A stretch of 6,065 nt of DNA from Rudanella sp. Lineage in GTDB: Bacteria > Bacteroidota > Bacteroidia > Cytophagales > Spirosomataceae. The notes beneath the pieces are model-generated. The model searched no databases, was not told the origin of the DNA, and saw only the letters and a program-made list of their open reading frames with translations. The DNA is taken from the NCBI GenBank assembly GCA_026785985.1, contig JAJAYX010000461.1, positions 1-6,065 on the forward strand, read 5' to 3'. Both the position numbers and the translations under genes were made by a program. The number at the start of each line of letters is the position of its first letter. Within the stretch, counting starts at the first letter, position 1. Below, one piece after another: positions 1 to 5,486 of this stretch.

Positions 1-87
1 CTCCAACCCAGAAAAGCAACCGAACCCATCACCATCGGTGTAAAAGGCAAAAACAAACTTCCAGATAATGTTTCCAGAGTCATCTGA
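1..87 (+). pseudogene. 3' end of an upstream reading frame, possibly the broken 5' part of the next gene
   Basis: From base 1 the first forward frame reads 28 codons and stops at TGA (85-87). Its codons favour C in the third position, like the gene downstream. After the TGA the same frame stays open for 30 more codons before the ATG at 178, and that stretch also reads like protein (it includes YFKYRQREGFSYES) but has no ATG, GTG or TTG. One reading is a single longer gene interrupted by a nonsense change, for example TGG to TGA. The other is the ordinary end of an upstream gene followed by a short gap. No domain can be recognised in so short a piece. The second forward frame is also open from 44 to 178, but its product would be rich in Ser, Pro and Thr and looks less like a protein. 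Confidence 0.35.
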
Positions 88-177
88 AAAGCGTACTTCA
101 AGTACCGTCAACGCGAAGGGTTTTCCTACGAAAGTACACTCCTCAACCAGCCCACCGCCAATCCGCACAGTCCCCTG

Positions 178-1368
178 ATGACTGCCCTTGTGACTGAACT
201 ACCGGCTGTGCGATTGTCGATGGCCAAAGAGTATGTGGATGCGTTTTTGGCTGACCGACACGTCCGGTATGCCACCATCAAAGCCAACGATGATACGCAC
301 TTTCGAAAAGCGTGTGATGGATTTTTGGAACTCATGAGTACAGCGCCCGTTGGGCCTGGCGAGCGGGTAGGATTGCTAAGTGCGCTCTATCTAAAACTCG
401 AACGTCTGCCATCGGGCCTGGTCGAGCTTGTGCATGAATCAGACAAAACGCTGCGATTACGACTGACTGGCGAACAGGCAGTCTGTCTAATGACACCACC
501 CCCCGAAAAGCAGTGGGTAGCCGTGCCTACAAAAGAATTTCCCCGCCTTGAACGTGAACTGCTTGAGCGGGTTTTATTTGGAGACCCTTTGCGTAAAGTG
601 ATGGAACCCCAGGCAAAAGAAAAGCAGGGTGCCGACCCCAAACCTAACCCCAAAAACCTGATCACCTTTGGACGCATCAATACGGAGCGCATCAAAACAC
701 TATTGACTAAGGACCAGTTTGAAGCCGCTTCCGGCTGGCTCAATAAAAACAGTATCGAGGAAGCACTCCCCCGTATGCCTTTAGTCATTAGTGAAGCCTT
801 GCCGTGGCTTCAGCAGCGGGGCCTGATACTGGACCGAACCGGGACGGGGCAATACACCATTGGTTATCAGGCCACTCAACGGGACAGTTTTCATCCCTTG
901 CCCCATTCGACAGGGCAACTCTTTGAAAAAGCACAGGTAGCCCAGCCGGGTTTGATCCAGCCCTATGAAGCTGCAATGTCGCGCCAGTTACCACCTGAGC
1001 CGATCAGAGGTCGACAACAGCTGGATTGGAATAAGTCGGTGCGGGGACTGGCTCACGCCCTCGACAGTGGCCAGCCCTCGCAGATTCGTTATGCCAGCCA
1101 GCATCTCGTCAAAAGTTTCCCCCAGCTAAAGCCCTTCGAAGAGAGCCCTCAACAGCTACTAAAAGCCCTGTGGCGGGGAGATGGGGTTGAACCGAGGGCC
1201 GACCTACAGACCGCTTTTGATCCCACATGGGGAAATGGGGGGGCAGAAGGAGCGGATCAAGCCCACCAGTCTGCTGGGGAAAGTATCGCCGATGCGTTGG
1301 GAACCGAAGAAGTCCGTCGGAAAAAAAGGGGTACGGACAACCCGAAAAGATTCCGGCCTAAACGCTGA
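178..1368 (+). CDS. Unrecognised 396-residue protein next to mobC, possible mobilization or relaxase-tail protein
   Basis: I do not recognise the family. The protein is soluble-looking, with no signal peptide or membrane helix. Residues 1-145 are mixed helix and strand with many Leu and charged residues. Residues 146-160 form a Lys/Pro/Asn-rich linker. Residues 161-235 look like a compact helical domain, containing RINTERIKTLLTKDQFEAAS and a later hydrophobic helix near 203-217. Residues 236-345 are Gln/Pro-rich and helical. The last 18 residues (379-396) are strongly basic (RRKKRG, then RFRPKR), which suits nucleic-acid binding. There is no HxHxH relaxase motif, Walker motif or helix-turn-helix signature. 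Its place just upstream of a coupling-protein gene is where Bacteroidota mobilization loci usually carry the relaxase, so it may be the C-terminal part of one whose catalytic domain lies left of the window. That is inference. ATG 178 is the first possible start after the TGA at 85-87, and the frame looks coding before it, so the true N-terminus is uncertain. Confidence 0.75.
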   Translation: MTALVTELPAVRLSMAKEYVDAFLADRHVRYATIKANDDTHFRKACDGFLELMSTAPVGPGERVGLLSALYLKLERLPSGLVELVHESDKTLRLRLTGEQAVCLMTPPPEKQWVAVPTKEFPRLERELLERVLFGDPLRKVMEPQAKEKQGADPKPNPKNLITFGRINTERIKTLLTKDQFEAASGWLNKNSIEEALPRMPLVISEALPWLQQRGLILDRTGTGQYTIGYQATQRDSFHPLPHSTGQLFEKAQVAQPGLIQPYEAAMSRQLPPEPIRGRQQLDWNKSVRGLAHALDSGQPSQIRYASQHLVKSFPQLKPFEESPQQLLKALWRGDGVEPRADLQTAFDPTWGNGGAEGADQAHQSAGESIADALGTEEVRRKKRGTDNPKRFRPKR

Positions 1369-1648
1369 GCAACCAGCAGTAATTGACCAATAGTCGGGTG
1401 CTCTATTATTGATGGTTTAAAAATTATAGTACTTTTTTTAATATAGTAATTCAATTAAAAATAAATTCATAAATTACGCCTTCTTATTGTTTGTTTTTCT
1501 AACGTCAATCAACCTATCACCGCACCGGTTGTCACTCCATGTCGGTACAGTAATGAGTGACCGAACAAGCCAATGAAAGGGCCAGGCGGATCACGCATTC
1601 ATGCAAATGACATTGGAAAAATAGCCGGAGCATAACCAGCTAATTCGT
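1369..1648. other. AT-rich gap upstream of mobC
   Basis: This 280-base gap separates the unknown gene from mobC. The part from about 1410 to 1500 is very AT-rich and includes a weak hairpin, with TTAAAAA at 1417-1423 pairing with TTTTTAA at 1435-1441. That hairpin could end transcription of the gene before it but has no GC stem. The part from about 1500 to 1648 is closer to genic GC content and holds an inverted repeat at 1531-1561. I find no convincing Bacteroidota promoter (TAnnTTTG at -7). The nearest look-alike is the T-rich stretch around 1484-1493, where the spacing inside the box is wrong by one base. A promoter for mobC or an origin of transfer may lie here. Confidence 0.5.
1531..1561. 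repeat. 7-bp inverted repeat upstream of mobC
   Basis: GTCACTC at 1531-1537 is matched by its exact reverse complement GAGTGAC at 1555-1561, with a 17-nt spacer containing GGTAC. It lies about 90 bases before the mobC start, in the GC-richer half of the gap. Short dyads like this can be operator sites or part of an origin of transfer, but the arms are short enough to occur by chance. Confidence 0.4.
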
Positions 1649-3757
1649 ATGAGTACCGTCGGTAACGATAAAGAATTTCAGAATATGGTCGCCACCACCG
1701 TTTTGTTTGGTTGGGCTATTTTATTTTTCCATCTGTACATCGTCAATAATGCTGCACTGAGTGAGTTAGGCATAAACCTGACGCTGCTGAATCGCTTTAT
1801 ACTCGCTCTGAACAAAGCGACCCATTTATTTGAACGGCAATGGGTTGCCAAGCTGGCAGCTCTGTTTTTTGTCCTGCTGTTCACTTTTGGCAACAAGACC
1901 AAAAAAGACATTACGATGACCTGGAGCCGGGTCTATATTCATGGAGCCGTTGGTCTTATCCTGCTGTTCGGAAATGGCTTGCTCCTGTTATTGCCCGGCA
2001 GTAAGACCGTGGGTCTCCTGTATTCGGTAAGCTGCATTGCCGGGTATTTATTCTGCATGAATTCGGGGGCTTATGCCAACCGGATGATTACGGTTCAGCT
2101 GGATGATGATCCGATGAATGACAATAACGAGTCCTTTGAGCAAGAAAGCAGGCTGATTGAAGATGAGTATTCGGTGAACATTCAACTGGCGTACCGATAC
2201 CGGGGAAAACCGCGAAAAGGCTGGGTAAATGTCATCAACCCGTTTCGGGCCGGCATCGTTTTGGGAACGCCGGGTTCGGGTAAATCTTTCGCAGTTGTCA
2301 ATGCCTACATCCGCCAGCACATCGAAAAAGGGTTTACGATGTATATCTATGATTTTAAATTCCCCACCCTTTCTACAATTGCTTATCACTATCTGGTCAA
2401 GAATGCTGCCGTTTACCGCAAAAAGTGGGGAGTGGACTGCCAGTTTTACCTCATCAATTTTGATGATCCCCGCCGGTCACACCGCTGTAATCCGTTGGCC
2501 TCAAACCTGATGACGGATATAATCGATGCGCAGGAATCAGCCCAAACGATCATGCTGAACCTGAATAAACAGTGGATCAAAAAACAGGGTGATTTCTTCG
2601 TTGATTCACCCATAAACTTTTTGGCGGCCTGCATCTGGTTCATGAAGCGCTACCACGACCGGATTGTGAACGATGCCGGGGTACGGGCTGATCTGGGCCT
2701 GACCGACGAGGAGACCATTAATTTTTGTACATTCCCCCATGTCATCCAATTCGCCAGCCGTGATTATGACGAGATTTTTCCCATACTGCTCTCCGAGCCG
2801 GATTTGGAGGAGTTAACCCAGCCGTTTGCATCGGCCCTGCGTAAAGGAGCCCTGGAACAGCTCGAAGGTCAGATTGCGTCGGCCCGCATTGGCCTGAGTA
2901 AAATGGTATCCCCCCAACTGTACTGGGTTATGACAGGTGATGACTTTGATTTAACCATCAATGATCCCAAGGCGCCTAAAATTTTATGCGTGGGTAATAA
3001 CCCTGACCGTCAGAAAGTCTATGGTGCTGCACTGGGACTGTATAATGCCCGCTTAGTCAAACTCATCAACCGGGAAGGCCGGTTGCCGTCTTCGCTAATT
3101 ATCGACGAGTTACCGACCATTTATTTTAGCGGTCTGGATACCCTGATCGCAACGGCCCGAAGCAATAAAGTATCGACCTGTTTGGGCCTTCAAGACCTGA
3201 GTCAGTTGAGACGCGATTACGGGAAGGAAGAGAGTGACGTGATCTTCAATACCATCGGCAACGTTTTTTCGGGGGCAGTTAAAGGCGAAACAGCTAAAAA
3301 CCTGTCAGCTTATTTTGGCAAAAATGTACAGCGAAGCCAGAGTTTCAACTTTACGGATCGGGATACTACCAGCAGTATCTCCACCCGGCTTGATTCCCTG
3401 ATCCCCGAGTCTAAAATATCGAACCTGAGTCAGGGTCAATTTGTGGGGGCAGTGGCTGATAATTTTGGTCAGGAAGTGAAGCAGAAGATTTTTCATGGCC
3501 AATTGGTAGTCCCTGCCGACCAGATTGCTGAACTCAAACGACCAACACCGATACCGGAACTTCCCCAGTTTGAAGGAATCAGTGAACAGGAACTACAACT
3601 AAAAGTGAAAGCTAATTTTGACCGGGTCAAAGGTGATATTGCTTATCTGATCGAAACTGAACTGAACCGGATTCGTACAGACACAAAGCTGAGGCCCCTA
3701 CTTAATGGTTTAACGACCAAAGACCCGAATTACCTGCTGAAAGTCGATGAGGATTAA
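1649..3757 (+). CDS. mobC: MobC/TraG-type conjugative coupling ATPase (type IV coupling protein)
   Basis: This is an inner-membrane ATPase that links the relaxase-bound DNA strand to the type IV secretion channel during conjugation or mobilization. Four hydrophobic segments lie near residues 13-32, 66-81, 95-116 and 119-136, and the layout resembles the N-terminal YWFCY-type region of Bacteroidota MobC proteins. Walker A is GTPGSGKS at 206-213 (Lys212). Walker B is LIIDELPT at 483-490, with Asp486 and Glu487. A region at about 498-557 matches the TraM-recognition part of TraD/TraG proteins: it holds GLQD with Gln515, then RRDYGKEE, then GNVFSGAVKGETAK. The 702-residue length is normal for this group and no frameshift is visible. 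The start ATG has only a weak GGAG about 19 bases upstream, as is common in Bacteroidota. No relaxase or secretion-channel gene is visible in the window, so the element may rely on neighbouring genes or a helper element. Family assignment is very secure; the exact symbol is less so. Confidence 0.93.
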   Translation: MSTVGNDKEFQNMVATTVLFGWAILFFHLYIVNNAALSELGINLTLLNRFILALNKATHLFERQWVAKLAALFFVLLFTFGNKTKKDITMTWSRVYIHGAVGLILLFGNGLLLLLPGSKTVGLLYSVSCIAGYLFCMNSGAYANRMITVQLDDDPMNDNNESFEQESRLIEDEYSVNIQLAYRYRGKPRKGWVNVINPFRAGIVLGTPGSGKSFAVVNAYIRQHIEKGFTMYIYDFKFPTLSTIAYHYLVKNAAVYRKKWGVDCQFYLINFDDPRRSHRCNPLASNLMTDIIDAQESAQTIMLNLNKQWIKKQGDFFVDSPINFLAACIWFMKRYHDRIVNDAGVRADLGLTDEETINFCTFPHVIQFASRDYDEIFPILLSEPDLEELTQPFASALRKGALEQLEGQIASARIGLSKMVSPQLYWVMTGDDFDLTINDPKAPKILCVGNNPDRQKVYGAALGLYNARLVKLINREGRLPSSLIIDELPTIYFSGLDTLIATARSNKVSTCLGLQDLSQLRRDYGKEESDVIFNTIGNVFSGAVKGETAKNLSAYFGKNVQRSQSFNFTDRDTTSSISTRLDSLIPESKISNLSQGQFVGAVADNFGQEVKQKIFHGQLVVPADQIAELKRPTPIPELPQFEGISEQELQLKVKANFDRVKGDIAYLIETELNRIRTDTKLRPLLNGLTTKDPNYLLKVDED

Positions 3758-3760
3758 CGA

Positions 3761-3774
3761 GTAAACACGTTTAC
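3761..3774. repeat. Short palindrome nested at the foot of the 31-bp dyad
   Basis: GTAAAC (3761-3766) and GTTTAC (3769-3774) are reverse complements around a 2-base centre. GTTTAC overlaps the first five bases of the left 31-bp arm, so these bases can pair either with the short partner or with the far arm. Such mutually exclusive pairing is seen at some replication and transfer hairpins. It may also be a simple operator. Confidence 0.6.
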
Positions 3775-3843
3775 TGCGAACTATGAATGCTCCATCAATA
3801 GTCTTTGTAGCTTATTGATGGAGCATTCATAGTTCGCAGTAAA
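3770..3843. repeat. Perfect 31-bp inverted repeat with 12-nt spacer
   Basis: The left arm 3770-3800 (begins TTTACTGCGAACTATG) and right arm 3813-3843 (ends CATAGTTCGCAGTAAA) are exact reverse complements over 31 bases, with spacer GTCTTTGTAGCT at 3801-3812. The arms begin 12 bases after the mobC stop codon. The foot of the hairpin has T's on the left and A's on the right with no U-run after it, so it is not a standard intrinsic terminator in either direction, though a stem this long could still stall polymerase or protect an mRNA end. A perfect dyad of this size suggests a cruciform or single-strand hairpin site, such as a plasmid origin, transfer or resolution site, or a small palindromic mobile element. 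The function is unknown. Confidence 0.95.
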
Positions 3844-3911
3844 AACAGCTTCAAAAAATATATAAATAGGCAATTAAATAATCAAATAAGGCCAAAACAG
3901 GTCAAAACATC
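3841..3911. repeat. Helically phased A-tracts ending in three 10-bp tandem units
   Basis: A-runs are centred near 3843, 3855, 3865, 3877, 3885, 3895 and 3905, an average spacing of about 10.4 bases, which is the DNA helical repeat and predicts intrinsic curvature. The last part is a tandem array: TCAAATAAGG (3882-3891), CCAAAACAGG (3892-3901) and TCAAAACATC (3902-3911). It sits 44 or more bases upstream of the regulator's likely -7 box. It could be an operator array for the XRE protein, an upstream promoter element, or iteron-like origin DNA. Confidence 0.55.
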
Positions 3912-3954
3912 ATTTTATTACTCAACGGTTATACCAAAAATAAAAGTATCTGTA

Positions 3955-3962
3955 TTACTTTG
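3955..3962 (+). promoter_or_regulatory. Probable Bacteroidota -7 promoter box of the XRE gene
   Basis: TTACTTTG at 3955-3962 matches the Bacteroidota -7 consensus TAnnTTTG except at the second base. It would start transcription around 3968-3970 and give a leader of about 26 bases before ATG 3996. The -33 region near 3927-3932 (GGTTAT) is only a weak match to TTTG. The box overlaps the TTG at 3960, which argues against that TTG being a start codon. Confidence 0.45.
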
Positions 3963-3995
3963 GGGAAAATTGACTATTTCAATCAATCAACCCCT

Positions 3996-4451
3996 ATGAA
4001 ATCAAACGAAAATCCTGAAATTTTACGCTTTCTCCAAAAAATAGGCGAGCGATTCAAGGAGATTAGGGACAACTTAGGTCTTACGCAGGACGAGATGGCG
4101 GAAATGATAGGCGTTTCCCAAAACCTGATTTTTCGCATTGAGAAAGGGCAATCGGTTAGCTCCATGATGCTCGCTTATTATCATTTTTACCGGAACTATA
4201 AAATCAATCCAGCCTGGCTTTTCGCCATCGATGATCTGGGCGAAGAACCCTACCGGACTTTCCAAAAAGATGCCAAACGACTGAAAGATGCCTCTCAGGC
4301 TCAAAAAAGTAAGCTGCTGGACCAGCTTATTATGCAGCTTGCCGAAGCTAACGTCCAGATTCCAGGATTAAGTCTCACAACAACTACTCACACCACAAAT
4401 TCCAAAGAGCCTACCCCGGGTAATACTGAACCCGACCCTGGTAAAGGATAG
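3996..4451 (+). CDS. XRE-family helix-turn-helix transcriptional regulator
   Basis: A small DNA-binding regulator of 151 residues. Residues 13-53 form the XRE/Cro-CI fold, with the helix-turn-helix at about 29-51 (LTQDEMAEMIGVSQN, then the usual RIEKGQ). Residues 54-80 continue as helix and carry NYKINPAWLF, a segment typical of Bacteroidota XRE proteins. Residues 86-118 are charged helix, possibly a coiled coil for dimer formation. The final 30 or so residues are low-complexity Thr/Pro/Gly and probably disordered. The frame is open from TTG 3960 (12 more residues), but ATG 3996 is preferred because the TTG overlaps the likely -7 box and the domain is complete from the ATG. It is the only gene read from the repeat-rich gap after mobC, so self-regulation through those repeats is plausible. 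It may repress transfer genes, as many plasmid XRE proteins do, but no target is shown. Confidence 0.88.
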   Translation: MKSNENPEILRFLQKIGERFKEIRDNLGLTQDEMAEMIGVSQNLIFRIEKGQSVSSMMLAYYHFYRNYKINPAWLFAIDDLGEEPYRTFQKDAKRLKDASQAQKSKLLDQLIMQLAEANVQIPGLSLTTTTHTTNSKEPTPGNTEPDPGKG

Positions 4452-4452
4452 T

Positions 4453-4470
4453 ACACTCCACATCGGGTGT
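4453..4470. terminator. Weak hairpin in the convergent gap
   Basis: ACACTCC (4453-4459) can pair with GGGTGT (4465-4470) across a 5-base loop with one bulged T. It fills the 22-base gap between the stop codons of the convergent regulator and peptidase genes, where a shared terminator would be expected. No U-run follows on either strand, so the call is tentative. Confidence 0.2.
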
Positions 4471-4473
4471 TCG

Positions 4474-5340
4474 TCAGTGCCTGCGCGGGAGTACACTCTT
4501 GTCTCGTACCACATCTTTATTTCGATTTCGCAGCGTTCGCAGGAGCAGAAAGCAAAAGTCAAGGGGATCAACGGGTATCCCCCCCTTGAGTACCGAGTAA
4601 TGCAGGTGAGGTCCCGTCGAAAGGCCACTGGACCCAACTTTTCCAATTTCTTCACCCCGTTCCACCACTAATCCCGGTCGTACACGATGTGCCGACAGGT
4701 GGCCATAGACGCTGACGTAGCCCGAAGGGTGCTGAATATAAACAGCCAGGCCCAGACCTTCCGACTGGTAAACCAGCCGGTCTACTACCCCATCAGCGGT
4801 GGCATAAACCGGGGTTCCTATGGGCATTGGAAAATCAACGCCACTATGGTTATGTAATTTCTCCCGGATAGGGTGCCAGCGCAGCCCAAACTGACTGCTC
4901 ACCCGGTACTCAGACCAGGAACGAATTCGCACGGGCATGATGGAAGGAACTTCCCGCCACAACGTACCAACCGATTCCACCAGGAGATTTAATTCACTGC
5001 CGGTTCCCTCCCCCAAGGAAACGCTCAATAAGGTTGAATCACGCTGAAGACTACCTCTGAGCGCGTCCAGTAATACCAGCAGACTGTCCTGCTTATACCC
5101 AGTCCTGCGTTCCCGCTCCCATTCTAATTCAGACGGGCGACTCAACGAACCCAAAGCGTCCCGGTCTGCCAAGGGTTTCCCAAAATACGTTACCCGTAAG
5201 GGGCTTGCCTTCATGTACACCGTGTCCATTGGACTACCTCCAGGTTCAAACTCCGAAACGTTCGCCCGATGAGTAAATAAAACCTGCGCCTGTGCGGTAG
5301 AAACGCTAATTAATAAAAACAATAATAGAATGTAGTTCAT
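4474..5340 (-). CDS. Exported M23 (LytM-type) zinc peptidoglycan endopeptidase
   Basis: A secreted metallopeptidase of 288 residues that would cut peptide cross-bridges in peptidoglycan in the periplasm. Residues 1-18 are a clear Sec signal peptide (hydrophobic ILLLFLLISV, then AQA followed by Gln19). Cysteine is absent at the cut site, so it is not a lipoprotein. Residues 67-105 are a charged helical linker. The M23 domain spans about 147-262: SSQFGLRWHP at 148-157, first zinc motif HSGVD (His165, Asp169), GHL (His214), and HLH (His246, His248), ending at the typical VDPLDF (257-262). All expected metal and catalytic residues are present, so it should be active. A 26-residue basic tail follows. 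It converges on the XRE gene and diverges from the 5487 gene. In a transfer region it may open the wall for the secretion apparatus, but ordinary wall turnover is an alternative. Confidence 0.92.
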   Translation of the reverse strand: MNYILLLFLLISVSTAQAQVLFTHRANVSEFEPGGSPMDTVYMKASPLRVTYFGKPLADRDALGSLSRPSELEWERERRTGYKQDSLLVLLDALRGSLQRDSTLLSVSLGEGTGSELNLLVESVGTLWREVPSIMPVRIRSWSEYRVSSQFGLRWHPIREKLHNHSGVDFPMPIGTPVYATADGVVDRLVYQSEGLGLAVYIQHPSGYVSVYGHLSAHRVRPGLVVERGEEIGKVGSSGLSTGPHLHYSVLKGGIPVDPLDFCFLLLRTLRNRNKDVVRDKSVLPRRH

Positions 5341-5486
5341 TGAATTTATAATTTTTAAAAATTAACTTTTAATATTACATTAATTAAATTTAATCCCCAA
5401 AGCCAATCGCCAAAACAGTTGAGAAATCCAATGAATGGCGTGTCTGGTACGGCTCAGATGGGCGGTTTCTATCTATAATAACAACG
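5341..5486. promoter_or_regulatory. AT-rich divergent intergenic region with palindrome and candidate minus-strand promoter
   Basis: This gap lies between the divergent peptidase and unknown genes. On the minus strand TTTG (complement of 5398-5401), a 20-base spacer and TAATATTA (5370-5377) resemble a Bacteroidota -33/-7 pair with two mismatches in the -7 box. Its leader would carry the perfect 16-bp palindrome TAATTTTTAAAAATTA at 5349-5364, just before the peptidase start codon. The palindrome could be an operator or only AT-rich chance. No convincing plus-strand promoter was found, although TATAAT occurs at 5474-5479. Confidence 0.35.

Noticed and set aside
68..178. 36-residue frame whose TGA overlaps ATG 178 in a TGATG arrangement
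   Set aside because: TGATG suggests translational coupling, but the peptide is Ser/Thr/Pro-rich and the overlapping first frame looks more like protein.
387..788. Minus-strand 133-residue open frame inside the unknown gene
   Set aside because: It lies wholly inside the 178-1368 gene on the opposite strand, shows Ser/Arg-rich shadow composition and has no domain.
1181..1393. Plus-strand 70-residue frame overlapping the 3' end of the unknown gene
   Set aside because: The main frame has better codon use and a coherent basic tail; this frame is only of interest if the G7 tract slips.
1573..1635. 20-codon frame just upstream of mobC, a possible leader peptide
   Set aside because: It is too short to support, with no ribosome-binding site and no attenuator-like structure after it.
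2048..2389. Minus-strand 113-residue frame inside mobC
   Set aside because: It is antisense to the strongly conserved Walker A region of mobC and is a shadow.
3770..3843. The 31-bp dyad as a standard intrinsic terminator or an integron attC site
   Set aside because: No U-run follows on either strand, and attC sites have imperfect arms with unpaired bases, while this dyad is perfect.
4579..4585. C7 run in the peptidase gene as a frameshift
   Set aside because: The frame after the run gives the family-typical IPVDPLDF ending, so the gene is in frame as sequenced.
4368..4655. Minus-strand 95-residue frame across the regulator and peptidase 3' ends
   Set aside because: It overlaps two well-supported genes in other frames, is unusually rich in Cys and Arg, and has no recognisable domain.
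4477..4671. Plus-strand 64-residue frame antisense to the peptidase C-terminus
   Set aside because: It is a shadow of the M23 gene, whose conserved HLH and VDPLDF residues show the true frame.
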